Shown piece by piece: positions 40,793-50,558 of a stretch of DNA of 64,000 bases; the stretch's first letter is position 1; every line of letters begins with the position of its first letter. Source of the DNA: Lycocorax pyrrhopterus obiensis. Taxonomy: Eukaryota; Chordata; Aves; Passeriformes; Paradisaeidae. Below the pieces are notes generated by a model. It ran no database searches. It saw only the letters and a program-made list of their open reading frames with translations, and was not told where the DNA came from. The stretch lies in the NCBI GenBank assembly GCA_014706295.1, contig JACSVZ010000001.1, forward strand, positions 45,770,383 through 45,834,382, in the 5' to 3' direction. Made by a program: the position numbers and the translations under genes.

Positions 40793-42310
40793 ATCAAGAC
40801 AAGTATGATTAGCATAGATTTGAAACATGATATATTCTATATTCTATCTTATATTAGATGTGACTGGCTGTATTTAGTTGAAATTTGATTAAATTATCCT
40901 TATTACAAAATTAAGCCTCAAAATTCAGCAAAATAGGGCTCATCTAAAAGGCTATTTACAGTCAAAAAAGCCTTTGTCTTTTAAATGTCTGTAATGTGTT
41001 GTTTACTGAAAAATAGCTTTTTTTAATTGCAACTTCACCTGTTGCAATTCATATAGTGCCTCGTGTAGTTCCTTTCTGAAAAATAAGATCTGATCCAATC
41101 ATGATTACTCCTATGGAGTACTGCACTTGTCAGCCTGCCTTTAAAGTGCAAGTGTAAAGTTTTCTATTCAGATGACAAAGTTAAGAATAGCTTCTATTTA
41201 TAGGCAGCATTTATGATTGCAGCACTTAGGTACAAGCTCTCTAGCACAAAGGTATTTAATTTCTGACAAAAAATGTCTACTTAAAAGTAAGCAATATATG
41301 TATAAAATTTCCAGTATGATATGGAGTATACTATCAAACACTAAATCTTAGAGGGTGTATTCTAGCTTTTGTCTTGAATATTTTCCCAAATAAGAACTTA
41401 TTTATTAATTTATTTATTCTTTTACAGGACACTGATTCTTTTTCCTATAGCACTTTCGTCTTTCATGTCGAAAGAAAGGCTACATGTGTAAGCCTTCAGA
41501 GTACTTTCAGAATTCGAGGAAAAAACAGCCCTTCTGTTCTTAAAAGAGAGCCATGGAAAGTTTGTCCTTGTTCTTCACATTGACACAGATGTCAGCTTGT
41601 AGCCACCTCTATTTAATTTTAACAAGTTGTGCTTTTTATTTGGGGGAGGGGAGTATTGGAAGAAACCGTAAGCTGAATCATAGCCATTAAAAAAAAATCT
41701 AGCACACAATAGAAATCAGTTATAAAAGCTCTCACTGAGGGAAAAAAGATTTTTTCATGAAGAAAAGATAATGCAAAGCTTTAATCTTTATAAAGGCTTT
41801 CTATGGATGTGAAAGTGTGTTACATTTTTGTGTTGGTTTTTGTACTGAGACTGGCAGGTGGCTGGAAAAGGACTCAGGAAAGGTTAACACTTGTCTTTTC
41901 ATAGCTTGAAAAATTCAGGTTTCATCTTTAACTCATTTGAAATCTCAGAATGCTGAAAGCATTAGAATGTTCCCAGTCATTTTCCTCATAACAGCACTAT
42001 GATGGATTTATATGAAGTATGAACCCTATCTGAGACCAATTTCTAATGAGAATTATATATACACAATATGGTTTCTTCCATTGAATGTTCTCAATTCAAG
42101 TTAATTATTGACTTAAATGATATAAAGGCAGAACGTAATTATCAGTTCATATGGTAAAATTTCTCTCACATCTGTCAAGATTTTGGAATATTTTTTTTCT
42201 TTTTTTTCCTTTTTTTTTTTTTTTTTCTGTGAAGTATAAATGAAACTGAGATGAAAGCTCCAGACAAATGTCAAGCAACTTTTTCACATTGCTCTTAAGG
42301 ATACCCAGTT
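40793..42310. other. Intergenic, no gene recognised
   Basis: AT-rich sequence ending in a long T-rich tract (about 42190-42227). The 69-codon open frame at 41374-41583 shows no family signature. Confidence 0.5.
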
Positions 42311-43221
42311 AGAATGGTTAGGGTAGGAAGGTACCATTAAAGATTATGTAGTTCAACTGCATTGCCCTGGTGGTTTTCACTGGGTCAGGCTGCTCAATGC
42401 AATATAACTGTGAACACTTCCAGTGGTGGAGGATTCACGTTTCTCTGGGCAACATGTTCCAATGTCTCACCACGTTCCTTGTAAAGCATTTCTTCCCTAC
42501 ATCTAATCAAAACCTACCCTCTCTGCCTTTGACTACTGAAAGGCAGCAATCAAATCTTGCCTGAGCCTTCTCTTCTCTGTGCTAAACAGCCCCAGCCCTC
42601 TCAGCTTTTCTTCATAAGACAGGTACTCAAGGCCTTTATCTCTGTAGTGGCCTTTCTCTGGGCCCACTAAATAGACTGGCTGGTTACACTGTGTTTGCTG
42701 CATCTCAGGATGGAGGCTGTGCTCCTGGCTGCCAGGGCATGCATCTGGCCCACACTGAACGTGCCACATCCCTTTCTGCAGTGCTGCTCTCCAGCCATTC
42801 CTCTCCCAATTTGCACTTGTGCCTGGAATAAGTCCATCCAAGGTGAAGTTGGATGGCATTTCAATTTGTTAAATTACATGCCACTATTAACTGTCAAATG
42901 CTGCAATACATCTAAATCCTTCTGCAAGGCATTTTGTCCCATCTCTCGTAGGGCCATAGAAAGGTTTGGGTTGGAAGGGACCCCAAATACCATCCAGTTC
43001 CTATGCCACTCACCATGTGCAGGGACAATACCCAATATCAGCAACAAACTTTTTAACAATGCATTCAACTCCTGCATCCAGATCATTGATAAAAATCCTG
43101 AAGAGAACTAGCCCTAGAACTGAACCCTGAGGAACGCTGCTGCTGACCAGTTGGCAGTCAGGTGTAGTCCCATTCCCTACGTTTTGAGCTGTGACCATAA
43201 GCCAGTCATGCACCCAGGGTG
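42311..43221 (-). mobile_element. CR1 LINE, minus strand, with nested CR1
   Basis: Read on the minus strand, this runs from the reverse-transcriptase region (PQGSVLGLVLF-RIFINDLD within 43010-43221) through the 3' part of ORF2 to the 3' tail at 42311. The RT frame is interrupted just where the F/YADD box should be, by a short segment at about 42953-43030 that itself looks like a CR1 3' end. After it, CR1 text resumes ('ccttgcagaaggatttag', minus strand). Defective copy with a 5' truncation near 43221. Confidence 0.85.
42953..43030 (-). mobile_element. Short CR1 3' end nested in older CR1
   Basis: Plus-strand text 'catagaaaggtttgggttgg' to 'caccatgtgcagggaca' is the reverse complement of a typical avian CR1 3' terminus. 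It sits in the middle of CR1 ORF2 sequence, so it is best explained as a secondary, severely truncated insertion in the same orientation. Confidence 0.6.
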
Positions 43222-43357
43222 GCATGTAGAACAGTACATAGTGCAGTATGTACAGTATAGATAACTGTAGACATGATAGGTGTCTCTTGTACAAATAGGA
43301 TAAATATCCTATAATATCTATCTGTATGTGTAGTATATAATTACACCAGGGTGCATC

Positions 43358-43950
43358 AAACACAGCATCTCCAGTCAGTCAGAAGGTGATCATCTTGCCA
43401 TTTACAACGTTGCTGCAATCTCACCTTGAGTGCTGTGTGCAGTTCTGGGACACACAACTTGAGAAACTTCTTAAGGCACTCAAATGCATTCATAGGATGG
43501 CAACAAAGCTGGTGAAACGGCTGGAAGCAATGTCCTTTGAGAAGCATCCAAGGACTTTAGGATTGTCTGATTTGGAGAAAAGCAGGCTGAAGGATGAATT
43601 CCTTGCTCTCTATGGCTTCCTAGGAAAGGAGTGCAGAGGGTGGTGCTGATGATCTCTTCTCCATGGTCTCTAGTGTCAGGACATGAGAATGGCTTAATGA
43701 TGTGCCATAGGTTGTTCATCCTAAACATTAGGAAACATTTCTTTACTGCGAGGGGTGTGGTTAAACACTGGAACAAGCTTCCTAGAAAAGTGGTCAATGC
43801 CCCAAGCCTTTCAGTATTTAAGAGGTATTTGGACAATGCGCTTTATAACATACGCTAACTTTTGGTCAGCTCTGAAATGTTCCGGCAATTGGATGGCACG
43901 ATCATTGTAGGTCCCTTCCAACTGAATATTCTATTTTATGCTATGCTATA
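43358..43950 (+). mobile_element. CR1 LINE 3' fragment, plus strand
   Basis: Typical CR1 3' text: 'ctcaccttgagtgctgtgtg', 'cagttctgggacac', 'ggatggcaacaaagctggtg', 'ggagaaaagcaggctga', ending 'gtcccttccaactgaata' plus a degenerate tail. It lies in opposite orientation to the CR1 at 42311-43221, with the two 5' ends facing each other about 140 bases apart. Frames 43386-43649 and 43631-43858 are pieces of its ORF2 end. Confidence 0.9.
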
Positions 43951-44040
43951 CGTGCACTATATGCATGGTATATTTACTATATACTATACTCTACTACATG
44001 TGCATAAGTACTATAGTATAACATATGTTATATATTTGCA
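43930..44040. repeat. TATAC/CTATA-rich low-complexity tract
   Basis: Degenerate alternating pyrimidine-purine sequence directly after the CR1 tail, probably expanded from the CR1 terminal ATTCTAT-like repeats. Confidence 0.6.
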
Positions 44041-44371
44041 TGTGTGACTTTTAGGAGATGAAAGAAGATGCAGCAAACTGTGACAGAAGGCAGTCCTTAT
44101 AGTCTTAGACTGCATCAAACGATGCAGTCTCCTAACTTCCGATTAGCTGTTTTTTGCATGATATTTAAATCTTTATGGAGTCGATAACATTGGCTGTAAA
44201 TAAATGTTAAAGGGATTGACCAGCAGTGTATGCTTTAGTTTCCTCAGTCAAAGTCTACATGGGTGGAAAAGGACTGCAGAAGTGATGCTCTTTTCTGTAG
44301 CCACTTGTACTGCAGTAACCGGAACCACAATGCTGAGCCGCATAGACCACTGATTTAGGGTAATAGAGGTC

Positions 44372-44376
44372 ATTTC
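44372..44376. repeat. Target site duplication ATTTC, left copy
   Basis: Matches the five bases at 44783-44787 directly after the LTR. It marks the LTR as a complete integration product. Confidence 0.75.
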
Positions 44377-44782
44377 TGTCAGTGATTGAGGCACGGACCC
44401 AGACCGGCAGGGAATCTGAACTGTTTATTCAAAGGAATGAGCTGGTTTTATACACTTTTCCAAGGGACAGTATTTCCTTACGTGGTAATTCTCACTGCAT
44501 GACCTATCCCGTGTTGCCACACCAGCAACACACTTCCTTCTATGGGATGATCACTCGCTGTTCACCCATCCATCAGGTCCCAGCAGGCTCCTCTCCGTAG
44601 GGCTCTGCCATGTGACACCTCCTCCCCCAGGGTCCGGTGGAGACAAGCTTCTCTGTGCTGCCATGTGCTCCTTTGTGCCACCGTGTGCTCCTTTGTGCCG
44701 CCACGTGCTTCTTTGTGCCACTATGTGCCTCTGCAGGTGGGTCCCACACCCGCAGCTCAATTCTGTCTTATGTCTCCTCACA
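44377..44782 (-). mobile_element. Solo ERV LTR with 5-bp target duplication
   Basis: A 406-base element, TG...CA bounded, flanked by the direct repeat ATTTC (44372-44376 and 44783-44787). On the minus strand it has the order expected of an LTR: U3; a TATAAAA box (plus-strand TTTTATA 44446-44452); AATAAA 17 bases further on (plus-strand TTTATT 44424-44429); and a short U5 ending in CA. No internal retroviral sequence adjoins it, so it is a solo LTR left by recombination between two LTRs. Its ends differ from those of the LTRs at 50.6 and 55.3 kb, so it is another family. U3 carries a roughly 20-bp tandem repeat. Confidence 0.85.
44655..44734. repeat. About 20-bp minisatellite inside LTR U3
   Basis: Four tandem, slightly diverged units of the type TGCCACCGTGTGCTCCTTTG (unit length 17-20) within the U3 part of the solo LTR. 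Such U3 repeats often correspond to duplicated enhancer motifs; that role is only inferred here. Confidence 0.8.
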
Positions 44783-44787
44783 ATTTC
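44783..44787. repeat. Target site duplication ATTTC, right copy
   Basis: Matches the five bases at 44372-44376 on the other side of the solo LTR. Confidence 0.75.
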
Positions 44788-46764
44788 TTGTGCTCTTCTG
44801 TTCTTGTTGCACTTCTTTCAAAGATAACTAATCTAGAATGACTAAATTAAACTCTTTGATCATATTTTCAGGAAAGTATATCATCTTGTGGTTTCTCCTT
44901 TTCCTCACACAGTCCATATATGCCCAAATCCTGATATATGATCCTATGAGGTATCATATGAGACTGACAATTAATCCTTCTCACAATAACTTTTAAGGAT
45001 ACGACACAAAGAATAAAATTAAACATGAAAATACTTATTTGCATCTATAAAATCTGCACATTGCAAAAGATGTATGATGAAATCACTAATTTTTTGGCTT
45101 TCACCTGAGCCCTGATTGTTTTTTAAATTAATACTCTGATGTGTACAAAACTAAACATATGTGTAGTCTACCATTAAAAAAAAAAAAAAACAAAAAAACC
45201 CAGGAGAGACCTCTCTGTGGTCAAATGACACCACTATCTCACACTTTTTCTCTCATATTCCTTAGAGAAAGTCTAAGCAGTATGTCCTGTAGGCATATCT
45301 GTTTTGTAAAAAAGCTAGTCAGAGGGGCTGGAAAACAGACAGTAAATGTGTAATCCACGAAGCTGTGAAGATGATCAGACAGCCAGTGTTTCAGTTTATA
45401 TTCTGGCTATGCATTAGTTTCTACTTCAGATGTAGACCAAGGGATTTGTTATTTCACAGTCCTTCAGCGATACTGGGAAGAAAGGTGATACATGAAAGAC
45501 TTATTTCTAGGCCAGAGGTATTTGGGTATTGACACTGAAGCAGTGAATCCTAGACTTCCATCTTAGTCATCAGATATCATTCTTCCTGTATAAAATGTTC
45601 AAAATTTCCTGTTTCTTGTCTTATTTTGTTTTTTCTCACCTTCTATCCAACGACTCTACTTCTGCCTTAGCTTGCTTTCAATCCCTGTTTTATGCCAAAT
45701 TGCATGCAAAATTGTGTAAAGAAACCTTGGTCCCTTTAGATATTCTGCAAGGCAAAGAAATTATAGGTAGATTTTAATATTCAGTCACTTCCTAAATTCA
45801 TCTCAGACAAGGTGGAAACTTACCACTACAACTACTAAGTCTCTAAAACTCCCAGCAATGGATGTCACAGACAGGAAGATGGAGTTTTATTGCTGCACAG
45901 AAATACTAATTAATGACAATTCCATGGAAGCTTTTGTGGGAATGAAAAGAATACTTCTCCTCAGTACCAGTGAGAATTGAGATCCCACTAGTTATGAATC
46001 CTCCCATCATTTAGATACAGAGAATGTTCTTTTCACCAGCACACAGGAGAAAGAAATATTCAATGTGAGTGTTTCCCTTCCAGAAGCTACAGTTTACACA
46101 CAAAGACAGCATTGGATTTTCATAGCTGTCCACTAAATCCAATATAGCATCTCTTAGCACTTTTTCACATTTCACTTCAACTAGATGACAAGTATGAACA
46201 GTCTTAGTCTAAATTTGTAAAACATAAAGCAGTTCTCTTGTCACAAGTGGAAGTGCTAATGAAAACATAAACTGGGAATGTGGGATCGTCTGGAACTGTT
46301 TACACAGAAACAGAGACATGGCTATTGTATCTGCTTTATATCTCTCTCCACTACATAAACACTCACAATCTGCATATACACAGACATACTTAAAGGGGGG
46401 AAAAAAAAAAAAAAAAAAAGATGCCGACCTGCATTTTCAAGCTCTACTAATAAGTGAATTTAATGTGAGCATCCTGAACAAAGCTTTTAGCAGCTGCTGG
46501 CAACGTTATTAGACTACAACTAGATTTATGACTAGGTATGTAGAAAAATCCTAGTTGAGTTACAAGAGCAGAGAGAAATAAGATTATTTAAGGCTGGATT
46601 GGTTAAGAAGAGTAAATTAGAACAGACCCATCTGAAGTAAACTGGAATTCACTAGAAAATCATCTGTCACAAGATATACCATTCAATTTTGTATTTTACA
46701 GTTACTAGCTACCAGCCAACATAAGAAACCTTATGAATGAAAAATGTACTCCTCATCATCATCG

Positions 46765-46811
<47 letters not shown>

Positions 46812-47231
46812 GTCTATTTTACTCTCCTTTATTTCCATGTGCAATTTATTTTTATTTTCACTTTTCTTCCATTATTTTTTCTTCCAATAACAAATACTGC
46901 ATTCTTTAAGTGTACCATGTTGAGGCTAAAGGACTTGCATTACATAGAACATATTCATTTCAGACCAGCCCTTTGTAGTTCATCTACATATTGCATAATC
47001 ATACTGCCTGTGTTACCCATGAAAACCACAACAAAGAAAATACTTCAGCTTGCATGGATATCTCTATATAAAAAGGTATAAGATTCATCAGTAGAAGGAG
47101 GGGAATATGTGTGAAAATTCATGGGCTGACCTAAAGACCACTTAACAGGTAGAGCAACAACTGGCACATGCTAGAAAAACAAAATATGGAACTAATTCAC
47201 TGCTTCCTGTGGGCAGGTAGGTGTTCAGCCA
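44788..47231. other. Intergenic, simple repeats only
   Basis: No gene recognised. Poly(A) tracts lie at about 45176-45200 and 46400-46419, and an ATC microsatellite at 46753-46812. The open frame running through the latter is an artefact of the repeat. Confidence 0.55.
46753..46812. repeat. (ATC)n trinucleotide microsatellite
   Basis: About 20 ATC units with two or three CGTC-type interruptions. In one frame it reads as poly-isoleucine, which explains the 114-codon open frame around it. Confidence 0.92.
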
Positions 47232-47470
47232 TCTCCAGGAAAGCAGGACTCCATCATGCATAACAGTGACTTAGAGAAACAAACACCATGACTGAACATT
47301 CTCCCCTTCTCCTTATTTCCCCCAGATTTTATTGCTTGGTAATTTGGGATCAGCTGTCCCAGCTATGTTCCCTCCCAACTTCTGCACCTCAGCCTACTCA
47401 CTGGCAGGATGAGAAGCAAAAAATATCTACTAAGAAGAAAATTAAATCTATTCCAGCCCAAACCCGCACA
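47232..47470 (-). mobile_element. ERV LTR fragment, minus strand
   Basis: Plus-strand text ('caggaaagcaggactccatc', 'ccccttctccttatttcccc', 'tttgggatcagctgtccc', 'gtatgttccctcccaacttc'-like) parallels the LTR at 50559-51126 over its middle part ('caggaagcagggcctcag', 'tttgggtcagctggcctgg', 'gtgtcccctcccaggatc'). It ends in a terminal-like CGCACA at 47470. An internal segment and the U5 half are missing. Old, deleted copy. Confidence 0.7.
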
Positions 47471-49496
47471 GTTGGACTTAAAGCCTCTTTGGAACAAAGA
47501 GAATTTTTTTGTTGTCTTTGAAACAAAAGAGGCATCCTCTAAATTTCCAAGCCACTTGTACCCTACTGTACCCCGTCAGTATTGGTTTGAAGAGCGTCAG
47601 AGAGATTTCAGTCCAAACATTGGTCCTAAGGAGTAAGAAAAGGAAAATGAGAAATTTTAGAGATCCAAGTATTGCTGTCACTTATGTCAGTCAATGACGA
47701 ATTAACAGCAAACTATGAAATCATGTCTCTGAGTTATAACAACTTAATTTCACAATTCCATTCATTAACCTTTTAGCTGTAAAGATCACAAAAAAATAGA
47801 AAATGATTATCCATTCTCTAAAACATTGTTAAGTCTGTAAAAACATTTGGTTAGGTCTGTAAGAAAACCTGTCAAAATAAGCAAAGCATGGACATGTGAT
47901 TGATATTTGTTCTCTCTAGTTTGCGTTAATGTTTCCATACAAACTTCAATCGAATGTAAAATGTTGGTCATTAATGGCATACGGTGGGAACATAATTAGT
48001 GTATTTTTTGTTTCTTCCAGATGTGCAGCTTGTTGGAAAATAAAAAAAAAAAAAGGCCCACAAAGAAAGATAAAAGTTTATTCTCTTATCTTAAAAGGAA
48101 TCTTGTTCCTGTCGTCAAATAACCAAATCTGTTGAAGCTTTTAATTTTGTTTTATTTTCAGCAGATTTGGGAAATACAAATTACATGCTACCATGTAGTA
48201 TGGAGTACTTAGAGAATATATTAAACAATGTAATGTTGTAATAAAACAAATCTTCATAGATATGTCTCTGTTAACAGTCTCCTAAAAAGACAACTCTGAC
48301 ATGAGAGATTGATTTTTCTCCACAGGTTTGTAAAAAAACCGTCACATACTCAAGATTTTAGAGCACAAATGCAGCACTGAAGCAATGAAAACAAGAAATA
48401 AAACTAGGTCTTATATGTTTTCCATTAGTTTACTGAAATAAAGGTCAATGACCCAGACCACAATGCAAGGAAAGCCTGTGAAGCCAGCCCTGCTCTATAC
48501 CATCATAAAAGCAAACAAATAATCAGAGAGCTTATCTTTTTTTTTTTCCTTGACCTACCTCTTGCTGAATTAACTTTTATACATTCCTCTTATAACATAA
48601 TTTTTGCTTGGTAACATAATTTTTGACAATTGTTAACAAAATAATTTGTCCGATGCAAAATGTTTCCTGTATACTTTTGCACTTTTGAACTGTTTATGAT
48701 TATTCTACTCCATTATATGTCCTTTAGTTTCTATTTTAGTAAGGTATGAATATTTAATTCTAGAGGTCCTTATATCATAAAGTATTCTATCAAAATCTAA
48801 ATATATTTTAAAGCTTGTCCAGTTATTTAAAGATTTCCTCCAGACAGACAATCTGATAGTACATTAGTTTTTCTTTACCACATAAGAAAATATGTATTTG
48901 TTCCCAAAAAAAATTGATTATGTCTCTTCTTTCTCTGGAAATATTTGCTGCATTATTTTACTGCATGATTAGACATGATTTAGAAATTATAATTGCCAAT
49001 AGCTAAGAGAAACTTTTAGTGACTCATTAGATATCATTAGTAGACTATAAAGCTAAAAGTTTCTCTTAGCAGTTCTACAAAAGATTATGGTTCTGTTTTG
49101 GTCCTTGCTCATTCATGTACATGGGAGGCATGAGCATAGAGAGGAACATTTTTAAACTAGAGTGATTTACATCTTTGTCAGCAGAAAGTGATGTTTTTCT
49201 TTGTATGTTAAACTTGTAAGGTTCTAAATAATTCATTCTGAACTACACCATATATGTTTTGAAGTACATCATATGCGTTACCTCTGAATTTTACTTCAAG
49301 AGGACAGACTGCATATTTGAGCTGCAACTCATAGAGAATCATTTGTGCTAAATTTTATATAACATATTTTTGGGGGGTTTTTTTTGATCATGAAATTAAA
49401 ATCATATCCAGAAGGATATTAGACCAGCAAGATGGAAATAATGGCAGGGAAAGAAATACATAAAACAGATGTCACTTCTGAAATATTTCATTCTAT
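47471..49496. other. Intergenic, contains one strong inverted repeat
   Basis: AT-rich with no gene recognised. The perfect 18-bp inverted repeat at 49002-49070 is the only notable structure. Confidence 0.55.
49002..49070. repeat. Perfect inverted repeat, 18-bp arms
   Basis: The left arm 49002-49019 (GCTAAGAGAAACTTTTAG) and right arm 49053-49070 are exact reverse complements, separated by 33 bases. The roughly 70-nt hairpin is the size of a short microRNA precursor, but the loop is large and the stem short for Drosha processing. Transposon relic or template-switch origin is equally possible. Confidence 0.9.
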
Positions 49497-49501
49497 CTTC
49501 T
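49497..49501. repeat. Target site duplication CTTCT, left copy
   Basis: Identical to the five bases at 51127-51131. The two copies delimit the minus-strand ERV. Confidence 0.7.
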
Positions 49502-49595
49502 TGTAGCAGGTTGACCCCACGATGGACACCTGACATCACAGCAGCCATGCAGAAATCCGCCCACCTGGCTGGGGGCTGTAATCTTTTCGCAAGTC

Positions 49596-50303
49596 TCAAA
49601 GTTCTGATGAGGTCAGGGACTGAGTAAGTTCAGTTTCCTGTTTGACTTTCATCACTTCCTTTGATTTCTTTGTTGAAGGGCCTGCCTCTTGATCTAGCCC
49701 CTCCTTTCCTACTATTACTTCCTCTTCTTCTTCCTCCTCTTCTTCTTCCTCCCTTACTAATCGGTGGTGTGGGCCTGAGACTTGCCTTGTCCATTTTTTT
49801 GTTTTCACTGCTGGGGCAATTACTGTAGTTGCTGTGGTTTGTGTCCTTGTCTCAGCCATAGTGTCCTCAAACACAGTTTGAGTTCCTGCCTGGACTACAG
49901 TCCTCTGAGAGTATCGAACGGAGGCTTGGTAGGCCCAGGCCAGGTCCCAGTAGAGGGCAAGAAGCTGCTCACGTTCCTGGGAGTAAACAAGACACTCTTC
50001 TATCAGTTGACGGGCCAGTTTGTTAAGGTTGTTTACCTGCTCAGGAGTGAAGTACCAGGCAATGGATAACCGTCCTAGGAACCTGCCCAAATCCCTCCAC
50101 ACATCTTTCCATCCAGGAAGTGGGTGCCACAGGGCAGATTTTAGCAGCTCCTCACCCAAAGGTTGTTTCCTCTTGTACCAGGATGATAAAATTTCCATGA
50201 ATTCCATAGTGTAGCAATGGTATTGGCTTATACTATTAATAATATCAGACAGCTTATATAAAGATTGGCAATGACCATGGGAGTCTGAAGTAAAAAAAAT
50301 CAT
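49596..50303 (-). CDS. Uncharacterised 235-codon ORF in ERV (Gag position)
   Basis: Open frame in the first-ORF (Gag) position of the minus-strand ERV. I do not recognise its family with confidence. Residues 34-130 form a probably helical, W/L-rich region (for example LWHPLPGWKDVWRDLGRFL and EQVNNLNKLARQLIEECL). Residues 138-157 contain TQT repeats, residues 185-195 are eleven consecutive glutamates, and the C-terminal part is K/E/S-rich. There is no zinc knuckle, no protease motif and no membrane segment. The region upstream has another frame from an ATG at 50373-50371 that enters an eight-A run (50292-50299 on plus), where one base of slippage would connect the two frames. The natural start may therefore be upstream and the copy frameshifted. 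The frame is otherwise uninterrupted, suggesting a fairly young or selected copy. Not a demonstrated host gene. Confidence 0.5.
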   Translation of the reverse strand: MIFFTSDSHGHCQSLYKLSDIINSISQYHCYTMEFMEILSSWYKRKQPLGEELLKSALWHPLPGWKDVWRDLGRFLGRLSIAWYFTPEQVNNLNKLARQLIEECLVYSQEREQLLALYWDLAWAYQASVRYSQRTVVQAGTQTVFEDTMAETRTQTTATTVIAPAVKTKKWTRQVSGPHHRLVREEEEEEEEEEEVIVGKEGLDQEAGPSTKKSKEVMKVKQETELTQSLTSSEL

Positions 50304-50481
50304 CCATATTCACATTCACCCCGGGCAGAGAGAAGGTGTTATATTCATTCATAGTCATTGTCTGTTTCAACATGTTCCCAAACTTAGCAAAATAAAGATC
50401 AGCAGTGTGGCTGCCGAAGGCTGTGTGCCACACAGGAACTTACTTCTTAAGAACTGCTATTGATAATTACCAGAGCATGCA

Positions 50482-50490
<9 letters not shown>

Positions 50491-50516
<26 letters not shown>
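50491..50516. repeat. (TA)13 microsatellite in ERV leader
   Basis: Pure TA run between the primer-binding site and the ORF of the minus-strand ERV. Probably expanded after insertion. Confidence 0.9.
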
Positions 50517-50520
<4 letters not shown>

Positions 50521-50532
50521 TGCCTTTATCTT

Positions 50533-50551
50533 GCCCCACATTTGGGTGCCA
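50533..50551 (-). promoter_or_regulatory. Retroviral primer-binding site, tRNA-Lys-like
   Basis: Minus-strand sequence begins TGGCACCCAA and continues ATGTGGGGC. It closely resembles the tRNA-Lys type used by many class II retroviruses, with a one-base length difference. It lies seven bases from the LTR edge at 50559, where a primer site is expected. Confidence 0.65.
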
Positions 50552-50558
50552 AAATGAC

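Noticed and set aside
42533..43363. Several overlapping open frames taken as possible genes
   Set aside because: They are pieces of CR1 ORF2 or antisense shadows; the RT frame is broken at the active-site region.
44551..44831. Cys/His-rich and repeat-containing frames suggesting a small secreted protein
   Set aside because: They are translations of the 20-bp minisatellite inside the solo LTR in several frames.
46737..47081. 114-codon ORF with a long isoleucine run
   Set aside because: The frame is created by the ATC microsatellite and has no other protein-like features.
49002..49070. Annotating the hairpin as a microRNA gene
   Set aside because: The stem is only 18 pairs with a large loop and there is no expression or conservation evidence; kept as an inverted repeat.
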